From NCBI GenBank assembly GCA_033297075.1, contig MU858047.1, forward strand, positions 620,001 through 684,000: DNA of 64,000 bases. Reading direction: 5' to 3'. Positions 1 to 10,573 of the stretch are shown here, in pieces. Made by a program: the position numbers and the translations under genes. Below the pieces are notes generated by a model, which did not search any database, was not told the origin of the DNA, and worked only from the letters and a program-made list of their open reading frames with translations. This DNA comes from Rhypophila decipiens. Taxonomy: Eukaryota > Ascomycota > Sordariomycetes > Sordariales > Naviculisporaceae. The first letter of the stretch is position 1. Each line of letters opens with the position of its first letter.

Positions 1-650
1 GGTCTGTGTCTGTGTCTCTGTCTTTTTTCTCCTTCCTTTCCTTGCATTCTTTATGCTCACTCACACACAGCAACAAGCTGCATCGCCCACTCAGCCGACA
101 TCATCTTTCCCCTTGACTACCCCGACTTTTACCTGGACAAATCTCCAACCTCCTCTTGCCCCCTCCTTGAGAACTCGATCCTGTCACCCATCCATCTGTC
201 TCGCTTTCGTGCCGCAAACAACTTTCCAAGTACGTAGCCCTTCCAAGCCAGGCCAACCTAGCCAGAACATTCGTACCCCATATTGGCGGTCGTCCCCATA
301 CCACCTGGCAACCCACCCCTGACCCGGCCTCGCCCCCCTTCTCATCGAACTCATCGCGCGCTCTGATTGGCCAGAAGCTTGCGCAACCACCTTCAACGTC
401 CTGTTTACCTTGGCACCATCAGCCCAAACTCTCATAATTCCGTCTTTTCTTCATCCTCTTTTGTCATCCTCATCCATTCTCCAACACCAAGATTTTCACC
501 TCATTGCAGTCGCATAACCTTTGCGACCCGGTCTAACACAACTTGAACCTCTGATAGGCGACTTTGTGTAAGCCAGACGGCCTCGCGCAACAAAACTCGC
601 CTCATTCTTTAACACCTCTTATAGCTTTCCAATCTCCTCAACCTCTCACA
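1..650 (+). promoter_or_regulatory. Upstream region of the peroxiredoxin gene
   Basis: No gene is supported here. The stretch is pyrimidine-rich (many CTTT, CCTC and CACA tracts), as is usual for promoter and 5' leader DNA of strongly expressed filamentous fungal genes. It leads into the ATG at 651. Short open frames in it lack coding character. Confidence 0.5.
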
Positions 651-1950
651 ATGCCCGTTGAACTTCGCAAGCGCAAGGCCCCGGCCCCCCCTCCTGCGCC
701 GCCAGCTCCCAAGAAGCAATCCAAGGTGGCCAAGACGGCTGCCAAGGTCAAGGAGGCCGTCACGGAAACGGCCAAGAAAGCTGCTTCAACCGCCAACGGC
801 GCTGCCACCAAGGCGGCTGAGGCTCTCCCGGCTGCCCCGGCTGCCTTGACCGGTAAGCCCGCCGTCGGCGATGTCATCACTCTCGATGGCTTTGGAGGCG
901 AGATCGAGACCAACGACGGCACCAAGACCACCCTGAAGGCCCTCGTCGATGAGAGCAAGGCCGGTGTCGTACTTTTCACCTACCCCAAGGCATCTACTCC
1001 GGGATGTAAGTACCTACCTTTTCTTCTTCTTCATTTTGAATGTTTGTGTTTGTGGGACGTGTTATTTTTTATCCAGTTCTCATTTTACTTGTCTTCTGCC
1101 AAACAATCAATCACATATCCATCATCCTCCATTTGCTCCAGATGTCAACAATTTCCCCCAGTTGATACCACTCCTAAAGGCGATAGCAAAGAATTAAAGA
1201 TCAATATCCTTGATATTATCATGTCACCTATCTTCCCCACGCCGCACATTGAGGACCCAGCCCCTAAGCATTTCGCCCCAAAATCCATCCACCTGAAGCA
1301 AAGAAAAGTGAACTAAATGACTAACATTCTCCCAAAAAAAAGGCACCAAACAAGCCTGCCTCTTCCGCGATAAATACACCCCCCTAACAGCATCCGGCCT
1401 CGCCATCTTTGGGCTATCAACCGACAGCCCCAAGGCAAACACCACCTTTAAAGAAAAGCAAAAGCTGCCCTACCCTTTGCTCTGTGATCCCTCGGCTTCC
1501 CTCATCTCGGCAATCGGTCTGAAAAAGGCCCCCAAGGGAACCACCCGCGGCGTGTTTGTAGTTGACAAGAGCGGCAAAGTCCTTGCGTCCGAGGCTGGCG
1601 GGCCGGATGGGACTGTTGCTGTTGTTGAGAAGATTGTGCAGGGTTTGAAGAAGGGTGATGATGCGCCTGCTGCTGCTGCTGATGAGGATGGAGATGCCAA
1701 GATGGAGGATGCCAAGGAGGATGAGGAGAAGAAGCCTGCTGATGAGCCTATTTCTGAGCCTGTTGCTGCTTCTGCTGTTGAAGCTGTGACTGAGGAGAAG
1801 CCTAAGCCTGCTGCTGTTGAGACTGTTCCGGGCACTGCGGACAAGGTTGATGAGCCTGTTGTACCTTCTGCTGTGGTTGCCGAGGAGAAGAAGGAGGAGG
1901 GGGTTAATGGTGAGGGTGAGACGAAGGAGGAGGGTGAGAAGAAGGAATAG
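651..1950 (+). CDS. DOT5: PrxQ/BCP-type thioredoxin-dependent peroxiredoxin, nuclear Dot5-like
   Basis: Exons 651-1005 and 1343-1950 join to 320 aa. The product should reduce hydroperoxides with thioredoxin. Residues 1-70 are Lys/Pro/Ala-rich and basic, fitting the nuclear Dot5 group. The AhpC/TSA core follows, with the peroxidatic motif TPGCT and a second Cys five residues later (Cys119 and Cys124, C-x4-C), the arrangement of PrxQ/BCP enzymes where the resolving Cys sits on the same helix. The 337 nt intron is long for this window and falls inside the codon of the peroxidatic Cys (T|GC). After about residue 221 there is a Glu/Lys/Ala-rich acidic tail of about 100 residues, not part of the enzyme fold and rich in GCT/GAG codons. 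The ATG at 651 is preferred over an in-frame upstream ATG at 564 because it starts the typical basic leader. Function is secure; nuclear location is inferred. Confidence 0.9.
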
Positions 1951-2739
1951 GCTGTGGAATAATGGGCGAGTTCTTGAATCTGGAGCTTGTGGATTGATTG
2001 AATGATTGTGTTGGTGGAATAAGGAGCTGGAAAGCCATGAAAAGGGACCCCGACTTGATGGTTGAACATTTGATGAATGAAGGAATGATGGGGATGGGGA
2101 ACAGAATGGCTCTGTTGTTGGGTTCTTGTTTCACTGCCTACAAGAGGGGAGGTAGGAGACTCAAGATATGTAACATGTATATGATGGAGGGGTAGTGATG
2201 TTGCTGGGTGTTTGTTTGATCTCCTTGGTGGTCTTCCTTTGAGTCTGTTGTTTTGTTCCTCCTGTCTGTTATCCATGGTCTCTTATATCTGTCTTATTTA
2301 TCAGTCGGTTGTCTTTTTTCACTTGTCAGGTAGCAGCAACAATTCATCTTATCATTCATATGTGCTTATTAGGTCAAACGCATTGATATTGATATCAACG
2401 ATAATGTAAAGGAGGTCGATTAAAAATGACCTCCCTTCAAGAAGAGTTCAATTCGCCTCTCAATGAGGTACTTGTGACAAGAATGAAGTCAAATCTTGCC
2501 AATAGTGCCCCCCTCCATAGCTGATGCCCGACTGCAACTGAAACAAACAACGCTTTTCCACTCATCCGAGTATAATACAATGCAAAAAGTATCAAGTCAT
2601 CATAAAAGTCGCTCTATCCCCTCTCTCTCATCGGTCCTGAAAGATATTTCCCATCATCTATCCCATACACTGACCTCATACACACACCCCTTCCAACCAC
2701 CAGTCTAATCATAACTCATAGAAAGTGTCTTCATAACAT
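1951..2739. other. Convergent 3' intergenic region
   Basis: This lies between the peroxiredoxin stop codon and the stop of the convergently transcribed small membrane protein gene. It must hold both 3' UTRs. I see no gene; open frames here are short and AT-rich. Confidence 0.5.
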
Positions 2740-3390
2740 TTATTTCTTCTCCGCCGCTTCAGCCGACCTTTGTCCCTTCTCAACAGCAGCAGCAGTCGCT
2801 GCCGCCGCCGCCGCCGCCGCCTCTGCTGCTGCCCTCCGTTGCTCTTCTAATACCTGGTTATGATGTTGACTGAACAGTTTCTCACGTTCCATGTGCTATT
2901 CGAATAAGGTATTCAGGATTAGCACGGCGTACGCGTATCAGAAGTCAGTTGGTTAACACCACCGCAATACATAAAGTGTGCATTAATACATGCCTACCCG
3001 GTATGTATATTTCAAGGTAAGGAGGGAAAAACAGAGAAGCAGGCAGGCAGGAAAGCAGCAAAAGTGAACAAGGCAAGAAAATAAAAGGCTTACTGCATTA
3101 ACCTTGGCCGTCTGTATCGAAGCCCTCGTATAGGCGAATAATATCCAGGCCATAGTGAACGCTGCCAGGGGCGCGACGATTGTCTGTAATTTATGGGCCC
3201 CGGTGTATTAGTAGATAATTATCTCTCTCAACTCTGTGAGTTCCATTTTATGGATTAAGGGCTCTTGTCTTCTTATACAAGTTATAACCCAAAGACTGAG
3301 GCGAATGGCAAAGAGGCGGAGGTGGTGTAAGTCGCTCGGGATGAGACATTGGATGTGAACTATACTCACCCGCCTGTTGATGTTCCCCAT
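2740..3390 (-). CDS. Small single-pass membrane protein with Ala-rich tail (88 aa)
   Basis: Exons 3390-3370, 3183-3094 and 2895-2740 on the minus strand join in phase 0 to 88 codons; each intron has a GT donor (GTGAGT, GTAAGC) and an AG acceptor (ACAG, ATAG). Residues 1-7 are MGNINRR. Residues 8-27 form one hydrophobic helix (TIVAPLAAFTMAWILFAYTR) followed by positive charges. The remainder is a charged helical stretch (HMEREKLFSQHHNQVLEEQRR), an uninterrupted Ala tract encoded by GCG/GCA repeats, and a Lys/Glu end. The pattern resembles short conserved fungal proteins of unknown role, possibly in mitochondria or the ER. I do not recognise a named family. It is too spliced to be seen as one open frame; the helix, conserved-looking boundary residues and consistent splice sites argue that it is real. 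Confidence 0.72.
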
Positions 3391-4388
3391 TCTGACGAGC
3401 CGGGTGTGTTTGTTGTTCCGGTGTTTCCCGCCTGACGATCTTGGATGAACAATTCCTTGGTGAGATATTGTAATTTGAATGAGTTATTCAATTGATGTCA
3501 GATTGCTGTGTTTGAGTTGGTTATTCTTGGTCAATTGTTGAGTGAGATGCAAGTTTCAACGATCATACGATTGATGAACGAGTTGGTGTAATGTCCCTGT
3601 ATGCGTACGGGCAGGCATTAGTGGTTCATTACCGTATTGGTAGTGTACTACGCGCCCGGGTTGTACAGACTGGTAAATATCCGTAACTTGAAGACCACTA
3701 AGTCGGGTTCTTTAAAGATCAAGAGCACAAACCAAACGTCTACTAAATACCCATGGGAAGCCCAGAAGCTTGGTATCGAGATTGCTGGAAAGAATACAAG
3801 GCATATACCACTTTTCTAGAGATTATTGACTTTTGAACACAGAGCTTGTTATCGTCTGAATTACAACTCCTGTTCGATCTCAGTCTAGACGAAACGTAGT
3901 CTCCAGGTCATCTAACCAAGCATGTCAACAAGCTTTGGCTCGGCTGCTGTGCAATGTCTAGATTTATAATTGCCAGTGACCTAGCAGACAAAGTAAATAC
4001 AATACGTTAGACAGACCAGCAGGTAGGTAGAACTACTCGGCCATAGTTGTTCCTCCAACCACTGTGGGTATGGCCCAACCGAATCACAGTATAGTGCATC
4101 TCGAGCTCACATCTCCTCCCGTGAGGAAGCTACCACGAAAGGCAGAGCCAGTAAGTGGCTCTTGGAGGTGCTATAGTAAAGTATCTCGCTTTCCACTCGT
4201 GAAGCCATCGCATGCTAGAGGACCGAGGGAGTCCACCCCGGAAACGTGCAAAGAACGGCATGAATGGCTCAGTCGCAAAGCTAGTAGAAATTCCAACATA
4301 TGATTCGCATCCGCTGTCTAGTTGTGTCAAAATTTCTCAAGACGTATGCCATCCACCATGCCGCGACGCTGATATAAAAAGCATGATT
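3391..4388. other. Intergenic region between small membrane protein and carrier
   Basis: It contains the promoter of the small membrane protein (minus strand) and the 3' flank of the carrier gene. Open frames of 60-80 codons on either strand have no recognisable domain. No RNA gene or repeat is seen. Confidence 0.45.
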
Positions 4389-5779
4389 TCAACCTGAAAA
4401 TTCGGAGCCCTCCTTCTGTGCTTCCAGCTTCTGCAAGCCACGAGCACGCGCTGAATTTAGCTGACGCATCACATATTCATATGTGAGCATCGTGACCGTA
4501 GCTGCTGGCACGGCGCGGGTCATGTTGGTTCCCATGCCGGCGTAAAACGCCCTCCATCCCTCTTCCCGCAATATTGTGCGGAAGGTGGTCACGACACCCT
4601 TATATTTGGGTGTCAGTGACGGTTGTGATGACGCTTTCCCTTGTTTGTCTCCTGGCGTTGCGATCCCCATGCCTTGCATATACTCCTGGCCCGGAACCGG
4701 TCGACGCTGGGTTTGTAGCCGCGTGCGAATCACTTCGTGTGGATATGTTGCGCTACTGGCGAGTATCTTCGATAATATCGATGCTGATAGGATACCCCAC
4801 CAATGCGCCTTCTCATCCTGCGAAGCGACATGTGCCGCCCCCATGGGCTTGCCCGTGAATTTCGTCCTCAGATACTCGTATGCCGGAAACTGGACGGCAA
4901 CATGTGTGAGACCAAGGAGCGCCGGTGTTAGTCCAGAATAAAATGAGAGGACTCCTTCGTTCGTATACATCTTTCTCGCGGCGTCCCATGTGGACGTGTA
5001 GTGCCATGGTGATTGCATTGACAAGGTTGGGCGCGATGTCGGAGTATTGGACCCCTTCGGGAAAAAAGAAAATAAATGCCTGCTATGGCCGCCCGATTGC
5101 GACATAAGCCGTGTTTTGATGACCCATATCGGATTCGTAGCAATCGTACTCGACGCTCCAGCTATTATGGAAGACCAGAAATTTATTACGAGAGGGTTGT
5201 CTGCGGTAATGTCAGCCTTTGTCAAAGAAAACTCCAGCGGCTCGGGGGTGACTGACGATGATATTCACTCCCGTACTTCTTGCACTGGTTATAGATGCTG
5301 AACCACACTGCCCATGTCGGCAGGTATCCCATGATTATTGGCCCTAAGCCCCGATACATGCCTCGGAGGCCCTCCTCTCTCCATATCACACTGGCAGTAC
5401 CCCCTAACCCCTTGTAGGCTTTGGTGCGTGGCATATCCGCGCCATGTTGTGACGGCGTGAAGCCACCTTGGGCTTGGAGTTTGGTCTTTATAACATCCAG
5501 TGGGCAGGTCACGATGCCCGATATGAATCCTCCCGAAGCGCCCGCTAATGCATTGAAGTGCCAATCCGGAGCCTCTACTGCCCGTCGTTCAGCAAAGGTT
5601 AGCCAGGTTGATTGTCCCATGGTCTCATCAGTTTCCAGTCCACCACCAACGCTCGCTATGTGGGATCTCGCTGGTTGAAGATTCGTTGGCTCAGTCCGTG
5701 GTAGAGCCGCATATTCTCCTTCGGGTACTGCGGGTGACGGCGGTCCTGGGGACGAAAGGTGACTTTCGTCGTGAGACAT
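4389..5779 (-). CDS. YIA6: Mitochondrial carrier, NAD+/pyrimidine nucleotide type (Yia6/Rim2-like)
   Basis: Exons 5779-5269 and 5200-4389 join to 440 aa. The three mitochondrial carrier repeats are plain: PLDVIKTKLQ (residues 93-102), NPIWVIKTRL (193-202) and YPHEVIRTRLQ (from about 313). The Trp in the second signature (PIWVIK) is characteristic of the NAD+, FAD/folate and pyrimidine-nucleotide carriers, and the long polar N-terminus fits the yeast NAD+ carriers. A 68 nt intron (5201-5268, donor GTGAAT, branch GCTGACAT, acceptor CGCAG) is needed; splicing gives KKYG-NNPLVINFW, which restores the conserved helix. It should act in the inner membrane as an exchanger. Substrate is inferred from family motifs only. 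It stands head to head with QCR7. Confidence 0.88.
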
Positions 5780-6841
5780 GCCGCCGTCGAACGGCGGAGA
5801 ATGGGGAAGGTCGAATCTCCTGCGGGGGCGCTCGGTAGAATGCGAGCGGGCGAGGTCGGTGATCTGACTTGCGCGTCCTCCGCCTGTCCCACTGGCCCGA
5901 TGCTCAACCGAGAAAAAACTTCAATGGGGTCGTTTCAGCACCTCTTCGGCGAATGTAGGGAGCTCCTCGTTGTCGTGGGAAAGTGACCGAACAATGGTCT
6001 CGGTTCACTGACCCCGTCCGGCCTTTCGAAAATCGAGCGGGCCTGCGCGTGCCTTTGACAGCGTGCGCACGTGCAGGTGCAGGTCGAGTATGCGACTTCC
6101 AAAATCCGCTTCAAAGGTGCGTGAAAAGGATCCCAGACAAGAGTTTTGTCTTGGCGACTCAAATGCGAAATTCCACAGTCAGATGTCAGCTCAACAAGTC
6201 GTCGGATTGCCGGTGAGGGCCGGTCGTTTTGTCGTGTGCGCGAGTCTTCGGGATTTCCTGGATTGGTACCAATTATGTCACTGACAGGGGATTCCCCCTC
6301 CGAACAAAACACTGAATCGTACCGAGGCGCTGGTGCGGATGAAAAGTTGTAAGAGATCGGATCAATTTTATCGTCTCATCAGTCTCTTCAATAATGGCCT
6401 TTATACAAAGTTGAGAGATAGAATTTGGGCCAAACAACCCCAGATATTCGCGCAGAAGGTCTCGAAAAGGACTGCTTTTAAACGTCCAACTCGCAGCTTC
6501 TCTACCCCAAGTTGGTCTGGTTATCTATGGTCTCGAATTCGTGATTATCGCCCACAAACCCACTTACCTCATTATGGCTTGGCATTGTGGCACGAGCGTC
6601 ATTTTGCATATTGATGCCTGAGGCCCAAACACTTTCCAAAGTCCGTCAATTGAAGGCCCGGCTTATTTTCGGCCGGGAAGAGCTCTGATCGCATGTGGGA
6701 CCTTGCGAATGCAATTGACTGAGCAAGTCCGTAAACCTCGCACCACTACATCGAAGCTTGAGTGTTGTTGAAGCTCTCACCAAAGACTTTGGAACCTTCC
6801 GCTCGACGCAGCCTCCAACCTTCACAACCCACTCAGTCACC
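5780..6841. promoter_or_regulatory. Divergent promoter region, carrier / QCR7
   Basis: These 1,062 bp separate the two start codons of a mitochondrial carrier (minus) and a complex III subunit (plus), so both 5' regions lie here. No third gene is supported; open frames in it have no recognisable domains. Confidence 0.55.
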
Positions 6842-7361
6842 ATGTCCGCCCCTCACTTTGCTGGATTTATTCGCGCCCGTCCTTGGCTGCACAGGCTCGT
6901 CCAGCCTGTTGCCAACTGGTATGCCAATGCTGCTGCGTACCGCCAACTCGGTCTCCGGTAAGGAAAACATCCCCGATCCATCTTCCGACCCCAATCGAGC
7001 GTTCCGGGTACCGGGGGGAGAAGAGCAGGAAGAAATAGGGAAAATAAACAGCAGGAACTCTGGTCCAAAGCTTCCGACCTAACCCGAATCCTCCGTCTGC
7101 AGTGCCGATGACCTGATCTCCGAGGAGGACGAGACCGTCCTCAAGGCCCTCAAGCGCCTCGACGAGAAGACCTCATACGACCGCGTCTACCGCATGCGCC
7201 GCGCCACCCAGCTCTCCCTCCAGCAAAAGATTTTGCCCAAAGCGGAGTGGACCAAGCCTGAGGAGGACACGCCCTACCTCGAGCCCTTGATTGCCGAGAT
7301 CATCGCCGAGCAAAAGGAGCGCGCCGCCCTCGACAACCTCGAGATCATCAAGAGCCACTAG
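6842..7361 (+). CDS. QCR7: Cytochrome b-c1 complex subunit 7
   Basis: Exons 6842-6957 and 7103-7361 join to 124 aa, the usual length (about 120-127). This is the 14 kDa subunit of respiratory complex III on the matrix side of the inner membrane, binding cytochrome b. The family pattern is clear: an N-terminal helix ([15 protein letters not shown]), then [15 protein letters not shown], the [15 protein letters not shown] helix, and [16 protein letters not shown] before a helical C-terminus. The intron (donor GTAAGG, acceptor CTGCAG) splits an Arg codon and reconstitutes GLRADDL. There is no cleavable presequence, as in yeast Qcr7. A single short intron and a divergent carrier gene are its context. 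Confidence 0.96.
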
Positions 7362-9065
7362 ACGAAAATACAGAAATAGGAAAATGGGCGGGGAATACCA
7401 GAGGCAGGGCAGTAAAGGAAAGGAAGGGATGGGACGGATTCAGTCAAAGTCAGCTGCTATACCCGAAATCTCAAGAGATGACACACTCGAGCGACGACAA
7501 TGGTCAAAGATCCGGGAGAACGCGCGCGTCAGTCGATCGTACTGGAGTAATGGTTAGACAGGCGGTGTTTGGGTTCTCTTTCCCTTGGGAACCTTTGTAC
7601 GTATATCATAGAAGGAAACACGAAAACGAATGGCCTTATTCTGAGGGCAGGAAGTGGTCGTCTATGAAGAGGAGGGCGAGGAGGTTGTTGTTGTTCTCAA
7701 GAAAAGGACAACAATTGTACTGTCTATAGATTTTCTTGAATCGATCGTTGAAAAGGAAAGACCCAAAGACTCCCACCTCGCTTCCCATGATATCAATAAT
7801 ATCTCCCTGTTTGGGCAATGGGCCATTACTGCCTTCTCCAGTAATGCTGCTGAAATCGAGGAACCGAGCTTTATGCCTAGAGTGACAGATCCCATTCACG
7901 GTCCTTCTTCTCACGCCTATCCAGAAATGTGCCCAATATAGAACAAACAAGACACAACACTAACTGGCAGGACTAGAAAACGGGAGCCCAGATAGACAAC
8001 CTGATCCCACCATATACGCAGCACCGGAACACCAGAACCATCAGAAACCAAGGAAGCAAGTTACTCCAATCAAGCTCTCAAATGAACAATATATTTCTTG
8101 AAAACAACAGAAGTGCCAAAACCAGAATCAAACAAGTACGTAGAAACCGGAATAGAAAGAACAAGGATTATATACAATAATAAATATTAGGTAGGTAGCT
8201 CTTTCTTTATATCGTCGTTTGTCCCATCAGTCCGCCCGCCCAATTCTACCCATATCTAGCCCTAGCCAGGACCGGGTGGAATCATTGTCCGCCCTAGCCG
8301 CCTTGCGATTCTACCTGTTCTTCAAGGCCAGATCAGATACACGACTATTTCCATCATGATCTGCCTTCTTCTCGCTATTCCAACCTTTTATGCCCAACGA
8401 TATGCCATTCATCCCAGCTCGCTCGCTCGCAAAGCAAACAGAACGAATCAGGATCTTGAACAAATCTCTCCGTCCACTGTCTCCTCTCACTCCGCCATCT
8501 TTCATCTCTCTGGTCAACTCCCACAAAATCGAAAGAAAAAAAGCGTATGGTACATCGTTCGCAGATTTCTTCCAACGAAGCCCACTTAACAGTAAATGTT
8601 GAGCTACAAAGCTGGCAGCGACCAGGAGATGAGCGAAAAGGAGAAACAGAAGCGAAATATCCGGACTAAAACAGTAAAGTGGGAGGAAATGGACAGGTAT
8701 GAAGCAGAATTTGAAGCGGACGGAAGAAGACAACTACTAAAATCGTAGGTTCCAGCTCCTGTTATAAAAAAAGAATCGGTCCAACCCCCCCTTTCCTCTA
8801 ACGCCTGTTCTTACCAGCCAAACAAGCTTCGGTGAGAAACCCAAAATGAAACATGTGTGTGATGAGGTATGTGGAGTCGTGGCTCTTTCGTACAAAATGA
8901 CAGGTTCGACCGGTGAGCGGTGAGCGGTGAGCGGTGTTTTGGAACCTGTTTCCGTCCTTTTCTTGTTCTCCATGCGGCAGCAGGGAAATTCAGGTAAGAA
9001 AGGACACCCAGTACCCTGGAGAAAACAACCAGGGCAGATGGGTAGCTGTGCAGAGCAATATTTCT
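7362..9065. other. Convergent intergenic region, QCR7 / ANP1
   Basis: These 1.7 kb hold the 3' ends of two convergent genes. Several open frames of 60-140 codons exist on both strands, but none has a recognisable domain or splice-consistent partner. The only structure noted is a short heptamer repeat at 8911-8936. Confidence 0.45.
8911..8936. repeat. Short tandem heptamer repeat (CGGTGAG)
   Basis: CGGTGAG is repeated three times without interruption, followed by a partial CGGTG. It lies in the 3' flank of ANP1. It is a simple microsatellite and no function is implied. Confidence 0.9.
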
Positions 9066-10573
9066 TTAAAGGTTGCTCTTTTCCTGGGTATCCATATGCC
9101 AGACGACATAGTTGGGAAGACCGTAAACCTCGTAACCGGCCCGCTTGGCCATCTTGGCGAACCCTTCGGTCTCGGCCTGATTCTCAAAGGCATAGCAAGG
9201 GAAGTTGATGCCTATCATATTAAACGTCAGCAAGTTGCACCGCACATGAGGGATGTGCTCGGCACGTACCAGATCGGTGGACGTCGGCCTTGACCATGAT
9301 GTTGACGCCACCAATACCATCCAGCTCAATTTCCTCGTCCTTGTCGTTGCGCCAATCGCCCATTCTGGCCATGTATTTGCGTCCGGTCTGATATTGCTTG
9401 TAACCTGCAGACACACAGTTAGTTCCGGGAAGCGAGCATTAGGTCCAAAGTCGAACAAACCTTCGGCAAGAACGACGTCCTTATCAAGGGAAGCCTGCAG
9501 TTTGCGGCCCTTATCGGATTCGATCCACGAGTTGTAGTCGACTGCAGGAGCCAGTTAGCAAACCGAGGTATGGGTCATCAAATAATAGTACTGATGCTTA
9601 CATCTTCCCTCAATATCGCGGCCATTCTCGTAGCGGTGGAACCAAATATCTATGGAGGATTAGCACGGCTCGGATAGTAGTGATTGACCGAGTAATACAT
9701 ACTTGGTACGATGATATCTCTATCGTGAGCGACCAGATCTTCGATGATCTTCTTGGGGCTGTCCACGATATCGACATCTCTCCAGTACACCCAAGAGTGT
9801 TCGGGCTTGAGAGCCGTCGCCAGGAGGTAGTTCCGGGCCCGGCCCATGGCCTTCCGGCGCGGTCCCTGAGCTTCAAAGCTGTGCCTCTCTTCCACGTCCA
9901 TGCTCAGCTGGAAGCCAAAGTCCTTCTGGACAATAGTGACGCTCCGGAAGGGAACCTTGTCTGGGCGCTTCTGGATTCGGTCGACCTCGAGCGAAAGCAC
10001 ACCCAGTGTGTCATCGGTGGTATCGCCGACGAGGAAAGCAAGGTCGATAAGCTCGTGGGGGTAGGTAAGCTCCGTGATCAGCTCGAAATACTTGATCAGG
10101 TATTTGGCTGCGTCTTTGAGGGGTGTTACGATAAGCACTCGTTCCTCGTTGGCGAGCGCCTTGGGGGTGGACTTGATGGGGTTCAAGTTGACGTTGGTGA
10201 TGGTGGATTCATTTATTTCTATCGGCGCGTGGTGATTGAATATCACCGGTGTTTGAAGATGTTTGGCCCACGATGCCTGCTCGTTGGGGGTCATGTCCAT
10301 TGGGGCTTTTGGCGGGCCCCAGCAGTAAAAACTATTGCCCGGGAGAAACACGTCAGCTCAGCAAGACAGAACATGAGCTTTCAAATGGTTAAGCCCATAC
10401 CTTTGCATTTCGGAGGCAGAGGTCGTAATGCCACGCCATAATAATAGTACGATGCCGGTGACTGCGATGAGAAGAAGAAATCGAGTCTTGGTCAAAATCA
10501 CCCATAACGCCCTGGCCGGTGGTAGCTGTGACCTCGCGGCCTTCCAGTTCATGGTGCTTTTTGGGAGAAGCAT
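9066..10573 (-). CDS. ANP1: Mannan polymerase complex subunit, GT62 mannosyltransferase Anp1
   Basis: Six exons (10573-10401, 10331-9703, 9649-9602, 9541-9461, 9404-9270, 9211-9066) join to 403 aa. It is a Golgi type II membrane protein that extends the N-glycan outer chain or mannan backbone. Residues 1-28 are cytosolic and basic, 29-47 form the signal anchor (FLLLIAVTGIVLLLWRG), and the GT62 (Anp1/Mnn9/Van1) domain follows. It includes FYCWGPPKAPMDM, RVLIVTPLKDA, and the Asp-x-Asp metal/GDP-mannose motif in YWRDVDIVDSP (233-235). The short exons carry IWFHRYENGRDIEG, YNSWIESDKGRKLQ and GGVNIMVKADVHRSG; the last has the conserved end of the domain. The N-terminus MLLPK plus the RARALW-type anchor resembles the Anp1 rather than the Mnn9 or Van1 branch. 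All five introns show GT-AG ends. Confidence 0.93.
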
